Shown here piece by piece: positions 51,686-63,900 of a stretch of 64,000 nt of DNA. Below the pieces are notes generated by a model. It was not told where the DNA came from, did no database searches, and worked only from the letters and a program-made list of their open reading frames with translations. Location of the stretch: the NCBI GenBank assembly GCA_035079385.1, contig JAVHKY010000054.1, positions 3,511,501 to 3,575,500 on the forward strand, given 5' to 3'. The stretch is from Aspidiotus rigidus (taxonomy: Eukaryota; Arthropoda; Insecta; Hemiptera; Diaspididae). The position numbers and the translations under genes are program-made. The first letter of the stretch is position 1, and every line of letters begins with the position of its first letter.

Positions 51686-53684
51686 TTAGTTCGTGATATA
51701 CACGAGAGCAGAATCCAACTGAAGAAAACACTCACATATTTGCTTTCGTCGATTTTAATGGACCATTCTTTATCGATCGAGTTAATCATATTTTCGTAAA
51801 TACACCTCACTTAAACATAATGAAATTTCTGAAAATATAATACTGTCGAGGTAGAGTAGACACATAGCCTATCCGAACGTGTTAAAACATCGAGTACCTG
51901 CAGCAGCGGACTTATGTTTTGATCTTGCAACAGAATAGTATGCGCAGGAGAGAGGATGGCCAATAGTGAAACTGGTTTCGTTTTCACTCGCGCAATACAA
52001 CGACCGAATCTCGGAGCGGAACAATAACGTGCAGTAGACGTGTTGGCACAACTATTTAACATAGAAGTTAATCTACATAGAGGGAACGGGGAACTAATTA
52101 CTAATTAATTTTACTACACTCCTAATGAATCAATATTAAGACAAAGAAGTCTACAAGAGGGAAGAGAGGCAATCACATAATTTTGAATTACCTATGTTGG
52201 AATAATTTGTGTATTATAACGTTTGATGCGATGATGACATTCAATTCATCACGATTCCAAATATTTGTGGTATCTTGGAGTTTCATTTCTGTGATTATAA
52301 GTACAATTGTAAATAAGAGAAGAATTCCCCAGAAGTGTCGTTGCAAACCTAGAATTATAGATAGGTTGTCTGTTCAATGAGTCTTCAGAGCATATACTGG
52401 AAATGAGAAAATAAACTCATAATTTTCCCTATTTCGGCAGCAGAATTTGGAGGATATAAGTACATTGTCGTAAGGGTGGGGCTGTCCGTAGTCATCGATG
52501 TGCAGTTCAACCACCTGTCCAAAGATCAATTGCTTTGAAAGATTTTAACTCAAGTTGGCTTTGTTTGTTAATATTTTGAATTGCCGAACGATAGGTAACG
52601 TGATGTTATTCCTTCATTGTATTACTAATTCAATGATGAATGTATGACGAATGAAAATATCGAACGTAGGTCGGGATTACGTACAATAATTGAAGAAATC
52701 ATGTGCATTCATTCTGTCGACTCATCTCGGAGCTCTGGAAGCAATAGTAAATTTCGTTTCTCAAGGACCTACAAAGATCACATGTTATGGGGTGAATTCA
52801 GATGAAAATTTCTTATACAAATACAAATAAGTATGACAGGTAATGGTGAACAAATGTGTTGAGTTTGATACACGAGGGAAGGGGCGAGTAGAAGATAACA
52901 TTAAACCATCTTTTACAGTTTTGTTCATAGGTACGAGTTTTATACGATATCTATTTCGATAATATTGGGTATTTTTTTTGTACAAATAGAATGAAAAAAA
53001 TTCTTTGTGCTCCGAATTCTCTCATTGTGAAATGCTCACTTGAATATCTCCGAATAAAGAAAGGAGGAGCAAAAATGGCGGAAGTTCAGAGCGTAAACAA
53101 ACTCAAGTCGGAGACCCAAAATTGAAGGAACAGAAATTATCGGGTGGGACTCATATTCGAACCCTGGTGGTGCAGTCTTCCTTCATTTGTTTTGAAACGG
53201 ATCCGAGATTAAAATTTCACCATTTCATGGATCTAATACTGAATTTGCAGTTTAGTTCATCAAATTGATAGGTAATTCTGAAAATTGAAAAATATCGATA
53301 ATTCGAAATTTCATGGTGGAAATCTTCCTCCCTCATAATATACCTTCTTTTTCAGCATCTTAGATTCAGTGACATTTCCTATATCTTGAAAACGAGGATA
53401 TCTTAAAAACAGTGAATATAGGTAGGTATTCACGTTCTTGGAGTAAAAAATCGCAAATGTTCGTTCATACAAATATAATGATACGAGTATTTATCGTTGC
53501 CATAGAACGACTCCGAATTTGTTATACATACGAAAAACACTACTGTAAAATAAACTAAAATACTTTCATATTTCTTGCATAAGTAAAAATTTGCGAAAAA
53601 AATTGTCTTTCTCTCGAAACTAATGACGAAGTATTACATTTTTCATTTCAATATAGCTCTTAGCTCTAAAATCAATCCTACGTT
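51686..53684. other. LRR gene upstream region and intergenic DNA
   Basis: Just upstream of the LRR ATG a minus-strand frame MINSIDKEWSIKIDESKY ends at a GTGAGT donor (near 51734). It could be a 5' exon, but its phase does not fit the next acceptor, so it was not joined. The rest, to the MYCBP stop at 53685, shows no exon or element I can support. Confidence 0.45.
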
Positions 53685-54212
53685 TTATTTGTCGGAAGAT
53701 AATGGTACGTATTTCGCTTTAGAAGCTTCCAATTCATCTTTCAGTCGAGCGTTCTCCGCCTTCAAAAAATTGTTCTCCTCGAGAATACTTTCATAATTCT
53801 TTTGGATCATTTGATTTTCAAAATTCATCGGAGAACTTTTCTCCAACTTATCTCGAAAAAATCTAGAGTTTGAGTTAAGATGATTTATAGATGAAGTAAA
53901 ACCTATTTCTCAATGCTAAATCAACATAATGCTTACTTTTTAGAGGGTAAAAGGATACTGTAATGGATCTGTAACACGATCTTCTGACTCTTTGAGCATG
54001 GTTAATATTCTGATCAAAGTATCGGTAACACCAGCACTTTCTAAATATTTTCTGAATTCTTCCCTTTTTGAATCAATACTCTGCAAAATATTTGGGATAA
54101 AATTCAACACAATGACGCGTTTTCGATCGACAAATGAATCGCGATTCTCCGTGGATGGTTGTATCAAAATGAATCCATCGAACAAGAAAATACTTACTCT
54201 CAAATTTGACAT
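53685..54212 (-). CDS. MYCBP (AMY-1) homologue, 104 residues
   Basis: Exons 54212-54198, 54080-53959, 53862-53685. The product carries the family core SKREEFRKYLESAGVTDTLI and ILTMLKES. It ends in a helical coiled-coil stretch (NYESILEENNFLKAENARLK). Its length is close to the human c-Myc-binding protein (103 residues). The family binds the Myc N-terminus and A-kinase anchoring proteins and is also found with cilia or sperm complexes. The donor of exon 2 is GTATCC at 53958. Using it gives ..DPLQFFRDKLEK, which fits the family. If the exon runs on, the frame stops 5 codons later (YPFTL then TAA), so intron retention would remove the coiled coil. The first exon codes only MSNLR. Confidence 0.85.
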
Positions 54213-54767
54213 GATGAACTGAGAGGCGAAATGTCGACGATGAATACCAACGTACCAATCTTTTGGAGGATCGAGAAAATGAAGTAATCTTCAATGTAAG
54301 TTATTTTCAATTTATCCGATCACGTATCAAGCCTTCGACAAACTTCAACTTGTTGCACATTGAAAATCAGCTCTAGCGGTCAGGCTCTCACATGCTGCTG
54401 CTGCAGTGCGTGCGTAGCGTCTGTGTCTACAAAGGTCTGAAGCGGGGAAACAAGGGTAAATGCACGGGTAAATGATTATTCTCCCTTCAAAAATGCGTAT
54501 GCGCGCGCACTCTCATCTGTCTTTGAAACAGGTAGTGCTAGAATCGCTATTGGCCAATTAATCAGAATCACATCAGAATTCAGAACGTCTTTTCTAAACC
54601 TAATAATAAATGGAAGACGAAAATTTAAATTCTCAGTAAAGACGGCGAAGGGAATCAGCTCATCAGCTCATCAGCTCACTGCTCAATTCTCACTGGTCTG
54701 AGATATGGTCAGTTGTGTCTACTGTTCAAAGAATGTAAGAAGCTATGGACAAAGTAGAATCTGAAAA
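54213..54767. promoter_or_regulatory. Upstream region of MYCBP, possible shared promoter
   Basis: This gap separates MYCBP (minus) from a candidate plus-strand ORF. It includes a GC-richer stretch with GTGCGTGCGTAGCGT and ATGCGTATGCGCGCGCAC words at 54400-54520. No TATA box was seen. Promoter function is inferred only from gene layout. Confidence 0.3.
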
Positions 54768-55061
54768 TTGTCAGAATCTCTTTTTTGGCAAAATACTTCC
54801 CCCATCTCGAGTGTCAGAGTACAAAAACTGGTTGAAACTTACTGGGAGTTAGAGAACGTACAAAAAAAAATAATTATCTCTGATAATTCTACAAGGAAAA
54901 GCACAGAGATTTATCACATTTGGGAGTCCTTTTTTTGTCGAATTGCCAATGCTGATACAGACGTCGGGATTGAAATTTTAGTCAATCTTAGTAAAGTTGA
55001 AATAATTCGATTTTCAAATGAAAATATATTTTCTGCCAACTTTTTGAAAATGAAATTATAA
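54746..55061 (+). other. Candidate short gene, family not recognised
   Basis: Two overlapping frames look coding. One starts at ATG 54746 (MDKVESENCQNLFFGKILPP) and stops after 35 codons. The other, from 54768, is open for 97 codons (to 55061), with YWELENVQKKIII and STEIYHIWESFFCRIANADT. A single-base shift near 54845 would join the first to the second. It could be a broken gene, a two-exon gene or chance. No motif I know is present. Confidence 0.25.
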
Positions 55062-55404
55062 TTATCAAAGATTTCTAAAAACTTGAGAGTGATTTACATA
55101 ATCTGTAATTCCTGACCGAATTTTCCAATCAAATTAAAAACCTGCTCAGTCAGGAATTGTGGTGATTATTTGATAAAATAATGGAGTTTGCATTCTCTTA
55201 ATCCCTTTTTTGAAATTGTAATGAATAAACATTTATACAATTTACAGCTAACGTTTTAATAATTCGACAAAAGTTTGAAGTAGACAACAGATTTGATGGT
55301 TTTATAAAAACAATTTACTTCTGGAACTTGATATTCAGAAGAAAAAAGAAATCACAGGTCATGTAGACTAGAATAGGTCGTTCTCTTATAACTATTCAGA
55401 ACCT

Positions 55405-57117
55405 TCACCAAGAAAATCGTTGAATAGTACCATCTGGCCATTCAAACGGTGACCATAAAAATAAATCCACAGTCAAATAATTGATTACAATATTAAAAAT
55501 TAGCTGTAGAGCTATTTGCCAAACAGGTAGCTTGGAACTACTTTCGATATTATACAGTAAATACGGTACGATAAAATACCGAAATTCCAACAATTTGTGT
55601 GGCACTAAGCACAAAATCGTTGAAATTATGTATCCTACTTTTACATAACCATCGACGTGACTCAAATTTTTAAAAATACAATACATCGATACAACATACA
55701 TTGGGACAGGAATAAATTTACCGTAAGGTTTTTCAAAAACCCTTTTCCAAATGTAGAATGTGAAATGACGATTGTCGGATAGCAAAAATAAGTGTGCCAT
55801 GGTATTTACCGAGACAATAATTGTCACAATAAACGCAGATAGTACCAAAACAAACCTAGTTTTCCAGTTACTCTTGAGTAATTCTAAGCAAGGATTAATA
55901 CAAAGAGGAAAAGCAAAAATGGACGCGAATAAAGAGAAATAAAATAACTGTGGAATGTGTACTACAACTTTGTGAGAAGACTTATCACCAAGAACGAAGC
56001 TACCGTTCAGGAAAACGAAATAAATAAAAATTAAGACAGTAACAAGAAGCCAATAAGTTTCCTTCAAAACCATAAGAATGAACGACCAGAATGAGCGCCG
56101 CATGAAATTAATGCTCTCTTTCACAATGATCTGAAAAAAAAAAAAATGAATGAATGAATTATTAATGACCATATAAGCCTACTTAGAGACGTTGAATTAA
56201 ACTTGTAAAGAGAGATTACGAACCACAATGTAAGACGATCGTTTCCTAAACGTTTCTTTGATGATGACATTATTTTTGAGCATTTCTTGTTCAACATTTT
56301 GACAACATTTGATGAACGCAAAGCAAAGGAACCAGATTATATTATTTTGACGTATAGTTGTGGATAACAAACCTACGAACCAAAATATTACGGGAATAAA
56401 TTAGGAATACAAATAGCAGTCTACTAGGAATAATTTTTAGTGAAAATGTTTGCAGACCAACGAATCCTGCACTATGACTTCGTCTGGTGTTGTATAAATA
56501 ATAAGTCATTAAGACGAAAAATACGGACATCACGTCGGTATAATACAGGAATGAGACGAAATATAATACTGGTAAAATCGTCAAGTTTAGTGCCAACCAA
56601 GGTTCCTTCAAACGAGAACGTCGGACTTGAAAGCTCTAAAACGAAAACAAATCATTCAAGTGTTTCGTAATAATTCATCGACAGACAGAGAGTTGGTACT
56701 CTTATAGTCACCTTTAGTTCGAGAATGCGATGTATCAAAACGAATAAAAGAATAGAGCACGTAAAGTTAACCGTTCTTAAAATGCCCAATGAGCATAAAT
56801 CCGTTTGAAGCAATTTCGACAACGGTAGCAGAACAGAAATTGTCACAAAGTACAAACCAGGAGGGGTCGTAATCTTTGGGTCATACTGTAAATATGAATT
56901 TCGATATAATATTAATTATTTCCTCAATTTTGTGTGACGGAAGTAATGAATGTACCTTATGGAAGTTTCCTTTGCAATATTCTTTACATTGATTAACGTG
57001 AAATATTTCATCGATGTACGTAGAATCTTCGGTAACGTTAATCAAGTAGAGCACTACAGATCCGATGAGGATGAATAGAGTTAAAATGAAATAATATGAT
57101 ATATTTTTGATCGACAT
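55405..57117 (-). CDS. ALG10: ALG10 dolichyl-P-Glc:Glc2Man9GlcNAc2-PP-dolichol alpha-1,2-glucosyltransferase
   Basis: Adds the last glucose to the lipid-linked N-glycan precursor in the ER membrane. Exons in transcript order: 57117-56956, 56885-56712, 56635-56458, 56372-56224 (or to 56203), 56130-55405; 462 or 469 residues, near the usual ~470. Diagnostic phrases: YIDEIFHVNQCKEYC, YDPKITTPPGLY, IRQNNIIW, NGSFVLGDKSSHKVVVHIPQ and LLSDNRHFTFYIWKRVF, with many membrane segments. The exon-4 end is ambiguous: GTTCGT at 56223 or GTTTAA at 56202, both in frame. A possible longer form begins at ATG 57966: exon 57966-57861 (MLHVKKRKHPYHDRDDFDHS and on) splices in frame to an acceptor at 57159, adding 49 residues. 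The family normally starts near the first membrane helix, so 57117 is preferred. Confidence 0.9.
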
Positions 57118-57577
57118 GGTCTTGGAGACTTTCTTCTTCCTTATGTCATGAGCATATTCTGAAAAACAATGTCACCATCAGTAATCTTCATAGAATACAG
57201 ATTTTAAAATACGTACGGTCTCTAATCTAAACCTGATTGTTATAATTGAATTATTCCATGCTGCCCAGCCTAGATAACCACAGGACGTTTAGCTTATCAG
57301 TTTTGACGAAACATCCTGAAAATGAGTATGAAGAAGAAGGATGATGAGGGAAAAATATGATCGTTAAGTTTCATAAGAAGCTCCACCACATCTGTTCAGA
57401 AACACTTCAGATTTCGGAAAGAATCAGGAGAGGGAAGCTAATCTGTTAGTGTTTGAGACTAAAAGCGAGTTTATGAGGCTTCTTCGCAAATCGCAACTCG
57501 CAAGTACCGGTAGCATTTTTACCAGTGTTCTCAATTTCAAGAGCACTTCTTCAACTTCTCATTTATTCGGAATTAGT

Positions 57578-57641
57578 ACCTGCAAAAAGGGCGTCTGCTC
57601 AATGTGTTTCTCATCGGACGGACGCCCCTTTTTCTGTAGAC
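57578..57641. other. Imperfect hairpin in the ALG10/BED-gene interval
   Basis: ACCTGCAAAAAGGGCGTCTG pairs with GACGCCCCTTTTTCTGTAGA across a loop of about 18 nt. The stem is about 20-25 bp with small bulges. It lies in the putative first intron of a longer ALG10 transcript. Both strands show short open frames across it without motifs. Confidence 0.5.
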
Positions 57642-57966
57642 ACCAAAGGAAGCGTCTAAACAGCTGATATTGGTAGTGAACGCAAAACCGACACTGTTAT
57701 TACTGATAAAAATAAGTAATCGTAAAATTATCACGTAAAATTCGGTAATGGAGTACAATCACCTGAGAGACGCGTCGAATGATGAACGAATGAAACATTA
57801 CTTGCCTTTTCAACCTTTGAAGAAGTTTCTTTCAATCCAAAGTCTAGAAAAATAACGAACCTGTTGTATTCGGATGCAAAATTGTTTCTAGGAATTGGAG
57901 AATATTGGAATGATCGAAATCATCACGATCATGATAAGGATGTTTTCGTTTCTTAACGTGTAACAT

Positions 57967-58133
57967 TCTAAATGGTAAGTAAATATTGTAACGATACGTG
58001 TTCAGTTACGGTAGACGAGATTTAAGTCGGTGTAGTCTTTATTTTTTCAATTTTCTTCGAAAAATTCTCACAAACGTTTGTCATTTTTTCATCATTCGTT
58101 ATGATTTTTATGCAGGTTATATCGTTGAAGAAA
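57967..58133. promoter_or_regulatory. Possible bidirectional promoter between ALG10 (long form) and the BED gene
   Basis: If the ALG10 upstream exon (ATG 57966, minus) is real, only 167 bp separate it from the BED-gene ATG (58134, plus), and the two genes diverge. The plus strand has an acceptor-like TTTTTATGCAG at 58115, so the BED gene may have a 5'-UTR exon further upstream overlapping the other gene. No TATA box was seen. Confidence 0.35.
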
Positions 58134-60623
58134 ATGCCCCGGCATGTAAGCGCTCATTACGCACAGTTGAATTTTGTCTTGAGCAAGTTGGATAAGGGTT
58201 ACGTTGCATTGTGCTTAGTCTGCGGGAGATATTTGAAAAATACAGCTTCAAAACGAATTCTCGCTCACAGGTATATTTTTTCAAATGGTCAAGAATATTT
58301 GTTATCGAGCTCATGATTGGAACAATATCCACAAATTCTCGCGTTATTTCCTTCTATTTTCGTCCCCTCTTGTCGAAGATGAAGGCGTATGTACACTGAA
58401 GTAATAACAATATTATATGTATTTGTTGCGAAATGTAGAAATAACGTCTTCCAATCATTTCAGGCTACTGAGAAGAATTAATGTATGATTCTTTGATATA
58501 ATCATCTCATGGTTTTCTCAGGAACATTTGCCGGGAAGCCGATCCCGCCGATGTGAAAATCGATCATAGTGAAACTTCTGTGGATTCTAAAAACGCATCG
58601 TTACCAATTATTGATCAGAAATCTCCCCGAGGAGTGAGTATAACATTCGTCAACATTTAATTTATCGTGTAGATGTTCTGTACGTCCTGAAAATTAATTT
58701 TATTCTAATTTTGATGGGGAACGAGCTTCTCAAAAACTGGAGCTAATGGACTCATTTGATTCGAAATTTTGTGAGTCTGAGACAGTAAAATAGCCCAGAC
58801 AATTTGTCGCTGGATGACCCCATAAATTGATTCTCTGTTCACCGTGCGGAAGCTATTGTTTACTTCTTATTGCGTCAGCCCTGAGTGTTCAGAACTCGTT
58901 TGTAGTTGTCATCCTTCAATCAAACTCCAGCTCCAATTGCTCGTGAAATACCTTGTTATTCAAACTTGTTTTTCAATCTTGATTCATCTTCTCATTTCAA
59001 ACCAACATTTTATGTACTGCTAATACGTAGATTCGACTAGCCTTTCCTAAAGTGAGGTTCACAATTTTTTAGATACTCTGTAAACAACAAAGTCAGTTAA
59101 GCCCAAGCACTCTCTTAAATGCCATACAACACACTTAAACTTCTATCCTCAGTTATTATTTCAGTAAGAGATAAAGTAGACTGATCAGGTGCTTTTATCG
59201 TTGATGATTCTGAGGTTATCGTCGATTGTAATTCTTACTCGTCGCTACACAAATTTTGCCGGAAGTGTGGCCACTTCATAATAAACACTCTAACCCCCTT
59301 CATACTCACTTGTTGTGGTAATTGTACCCTATACTTCCATTTCACTGACGAATATTCTTTGCTTCACATTGACTTTGGATGGCTATTTTATCTCTATCTG
59401 AAGTAATACCTCTTTCCGCTCACCAGTCAATGATTTTTTGATTCAACCATAACCATTCAATCTGCAGATTATTGTAGTATGGTATCCTGATACCTGGTAA
59501 GAGGTAAATTTCACGCAGGAACGCATCCTCTCGACGAATTTTAAAGCAATTTATTTGCAACAAACTATTCTAACTTTAGATTGTTTTTTTTTCTTCTTTT
59601 TTTTTAGATTTACTCATTTCAAATTTCTAACAAGAAAAAATTACGTGTTATTTATACAGAAAATGCGGAGTCGAGGAGAAGTATGGAAATTTTTTAATTT
59701 TGACAAAGAAACGAAACGAGTTTCTTGTAAATATTGTAACAAACAGTATAAACGTAACGCGACTCGTATGCAAGAACATTTGAATGTATGTGATTCCTTC
59801 CAAGCATCCGATGAAAAGACGGAATTTGAAGTCAAGTATCGAAACAAAGAGGTTCGTATATTCTTCAACCGAATAAACCAGATCTCAGAGGTATTATTTA
59901 GAAGTAATTCTTTCATAAAAATTAAAACTGCGAAGTCATTTTTGTATCTGTAAACTCAGTGGTGTTCCGGTAGGCTACATAACGTATACATTCAAGAAAT
60001 TTCTGTAAAGCCTACGGTATACGGCGTATCGAGAAATGCTTTGATAATGGGTTTGAGATCAAAAAATCTGCGGAAGTAAGGAAATCCGCAACTCTCAAAA
60101 ATCTACTTCGGCATACCACTGAGATCTTCTGTTTTAAATTTCAACAATTACTCAACTTTCATTATGTTTTTAGTTGGGAGGTAACAGAGTTCTGGAGAAT
60201 ATTGAGACAGATGACCTACACAATGAAGATGTAACCTTCGAAACTGACTTGGTAAGAAAAAAATTTAGTTTCCAATTTCCAACGTTTAACTCGCCTAATG
60301 TGAAACAATAAATTCATTATTAGATTCAAGTGGAGCATAGATACAACACAATAACGCCTACGGAAAGATCTCATATGCCTCTCAAACGACGATATGTGGA
60401 AGACGGTACCGTCAATTACGCAACCTACGTGAACGAAGATAGAAAAGATGAGTTTGATATATTCGGCGTTCACGTAGCCAACGAATTACGAAAGATAAAA
60501 CGTAATGCCATACTGCTCGCGAATACAAAGCACGAGTTGAACGAAATCCTACATAAAGCTGTGATAGAAAGTTTAAAGTCCGAAAGTTATGTTCAAGTTG
60601 TTGTAGATAATTTAGAGTCATAA
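58134..60623 (+). CDS. Protein with two BED-type zinc fingers and a BESS-like C-terminus
   Basis: Exons 58134-58270, 58522-58633, 59660-59851, 60174-60251, 60324-60623; 272 residues with all phases consistent. Finger 1 (about residues 20-50) has GYVALCLVCGRYLKNTASKR then ILAHRNIC. Finger 2 has VWKFFNFDKETKRVSCKYCN and KQYKRNATRMQEHLNVC, the CxxC...HxxxC BED pattern. An acidic linker follows. Near the C-terminus is DEFDIFGVHVANELRKIKRN then AILLANTKHELNEILHKA, which resembles the BESS protein-interaction motif of arthropod regulators. Probably a DNA-binding nuclear protein, or one derived from a hAT-type transposase finger. The start is the first ATG after an acceptor-like site. Exact orthology is unknown. 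Confidence 0.75.
58634..59659 (+). other. Intron 2 of the BED gene, no separate feature
   Basis: 1026 bp of intron sequence ending in TTTATACAG. It contains some CT-rich stretches, but no exon, repeat or element was recognised. Confidence 0.5.
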
Positions 60624-60910
60624 TTTTTAGCAATTGTTCAATATTTTTGTAAACAAATTGTACAAATTTTTCTCAACGATCATTAATTTTTTATATTTGG
60701 GATTTGAATACAAAATTATGTAGATAGCAAACAAGCTGGATACACTTCTCTTCTGCTATAGTTAGTTAATCGAAGTGGCACATTCAAAAACACAAATGAT
60801 ACAGTAATTTTTTTTTTTTCAAGTACATAACACTAAAACCTAAACATACAAAACGTAAATAATTTATAACATTGAAGCTTCGAACCAGAAAAATGATGTA
60901 ATGAATGATC

Positions 60911-63900
60911 CTAAAATGTGATGCCAGGCATCCAACTTTTCTCATGCTTTCTCATATGACAATCTAAACTGATTTTTTGGGAACTTCTGTAATCGCACAT
61001 AGGACAAGCAAAAGGTTTTTCTCCGGTATGAATGCGTGTGTGCACAACTAAGGTATGTTTAAGTCGAAACGCCTTTGGACAATATCGACAACAGTATGGT
61101 CTCTCTCCTTCGTCACGACTTCTACTGTCAGACGTGACATGGACAGTTTTATCGAATTTCTGAGTCTTGAAATCGATTCTGTGTTTACGCTCGTGTAATT
61201 TTCGACGGGATTCCATGGTAAAAAGTTTACCGCAATACGAACATGGGACAGGTTTGATATTAGAGTGTATCCGCTCGTGGTTTTTCAACGCATGTAAATA
61301 TGTGAATACTCGATCACAAACATTACAGGGAAACAAACGACCGTCATTATGTACACCTTCGTGAAGAGCCAAAGCTTGTTCGTTTCTAAAAGTGCGAACA
61401 CAAAGTTGACACTTGAAAGGTTTGTCTACAGAAGGTACGGGGGGCTCGAAAGATTTAGCAAAAGAAGAAACTCGTATTTGTGGTTGCAATGGATTCGGGA
61501 AGGAAGGTAATCGAACTTGCGGTTGAAATTGCGCTTCAAATATGCGCTTACGTGGACCTGGTGGACAGCCGCGACGCTTAGGTACATGCTGAATTCCATG
61601 AGCTTCTCGTTCATGAGCCGACAGAAGATACAAATTACTAAACGCATAACTGCAAACAGAGCATGTAAATACCCTAGCTTTTGAATGGATTTTTTCGTGC
61701 TTACGCAAATACTGAATCCCGCTGAAAGAACGTCCACATAGATTGCACATGAAGTTATTGGAAATATTGGATCCCAGATAAGCCAAACACGGTTTAGTTT
61801 CTTCTTGGATGGAAGAATTAGCAGACTCATCACCGTTGGTAGGTATTGAATTTTTTTCAAAAATCTGATAACGTGAAACGTTAATTTTAAAAACAAATAT
61901 TTCTTTTGCAAAACGGTTACGAAAAAATACAAGGATGAAAATTTTCCAATTTCTTAATAAAAGTTGATCGTTCTTACCGGCTCTACATCAGGCGGGTACA
62001 TAACATCATCACCACCATCTTCAATAATTGGTTCGCATTTGATACTTATATCGTTCACACTTTGAATGGAATCCTGAAATAAAATATCAGAGAACTATGA
62101 AAAATAATGATGATAGAATCACAGAATGTCCACTAAAAGTGAATACGGAGAACGATGACTTTAGGTAATCTTTCTTCGATATTTCATTTGCTTTAGAAGA
62201 CTTTTTTTTCTTTGAAAAGAGTCAAATTTTTTGTAATTTCAGATGACCCGCTGCAGTAGGAAAATATGACTCAGATAATCAGTAGGTATAACTGATACAC
62301 CGATTTACATCGTAAGTACTACGTACATCTGAACAAGTACATTTTTTTCAAAAAATGGATAGGCTTTTATTTAGAAACACAAAAATAATATTAAATTCAT
62401 ACAAATGATACGTACCGCTTCTAGACTAAGGTCATTGATTGGTGGAATCAAATCTCTCGGAGGATTTTCACAGAAACCATCACTCACGTTGCAAACCTGC
62501 GTAAAGTCAATGAATTCGATTTCATGGTAAACTAAGACTGATATCGGACTAGAATTACCCGAAACGTTTCAACTTACATTGGAAGAAGGTTCGCAAGACT
62601 GCGTCCTCCCAGCGTTACCTTCAAGTTGTGTTTCGATCTGTAACTAAAAAGTGGATGGTTTGAGTATTCACCTATAATTTGCTTATTTTAAGTAAATGTC
62701 TAATCCACTCACTACTGGTTCGGTTTGAGGATTTTTTTGAGTACACCAATCTGTAGTCTGGTTTTCTGAAATAAGAATAAAAAATGACGGTCCATTTTAT
62801 TGAAATTTTCATGGAGCTTACGTAGTAATACAATACCTGGCTGACGAGACATAGAATATCGCGGTTTCATTTTGTGCTTCAAAGATGTCAAAGACTTTGA
62901 CTTCTGCACGTACAATAACCCATCTTCTTCGGGTAATGAGTTGGTTTTCGTATTGATTACTGGTTTCCATCGAGTATTGACAGGCTGGCAATCCTTTAGT
63001 TTCAAGAGAAACTCATGTTGATTCGTAAGAGGATTGAAACGATTGCCAATGATTTTTTCGACTACGAAATATTCCTCCAAAGTTTCTTCACTTTCAGCCT
63101 CCACGGTGGGCTAATTAACATTCAGAATAATCGAAATCAAGGTCGAGAACATTTTACCTTTCAACTGTACACGGAGTGAGTTTCTGAATTTTTTTTACGA
63201 GATACACCATCCTTGAACAGTAGAATCCAGAACTTGAGAATCAAGAACTCGGAATTGACCTAAATTTCACAAATGTGGGCGAAGATTTCAATCCAAAGAC
63301 CTTGTCACGAAGTATAGATTATTGGAAAAATGAAATAAACCGAAGGTTTTTTTTTCATCATTTATTTATTGAGACCATGACGTTTCGAAAGATTGTTCGA
63401 ATGGGAAAAATGATTCTCAAAAAATCTATATATTTTTTTTTCTTCAAAAGTTGTGATTAAGAGATGATACAGAAATTAATTTTAAACTCCAACCTACCTC
63501 AAACGAAGCACCAGATACGGATTTCAGTACAATCCCACAATCATTGTTCTCAAGGATTTCGACGCAATTCTAAAAGTAATAAAAAAAATTAATTAGGTAT
63601 GTAGTTAAGTCTTCATACAATTCAATAATGAAAGTGTTCTTTCTTACATCTCCTCCAGTCGTCGACTCTCTTCTTCCACTACGAACAGACTCAACCTCTG
63701 GACCAGACACATTTTCCTAAAAAATAAAATCATACTAAGATTTTGCCATTACGTTTTAGTTGCAATGCTACGTGATTCATTTCTCACCGTATTTTCACGA
63801 GTTGAATCGACGTCACTGCTTTTGGCTGATTGAACTATTATTTCAGATTCTTTCTCGTTTTCTTCGTTGTTAATCTATTGAAGAGGTGAAGAATGAAATA

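Noticed and set aside
51734..51790. Possible 5' exon of the LRR gene (MINSIDKEW...)
   Set aside because: Its donor phase does not fit the next acceptor, and the ATG at 51685 already gives a signal-peptide-like start.
61426..61932. 168-codon minus-strand frame overlapping the zinc-finger exon
   Set aside because: It is an out-of-frame shadow of the C2H2 exon. The finger frame has clear C2H2 spacing.
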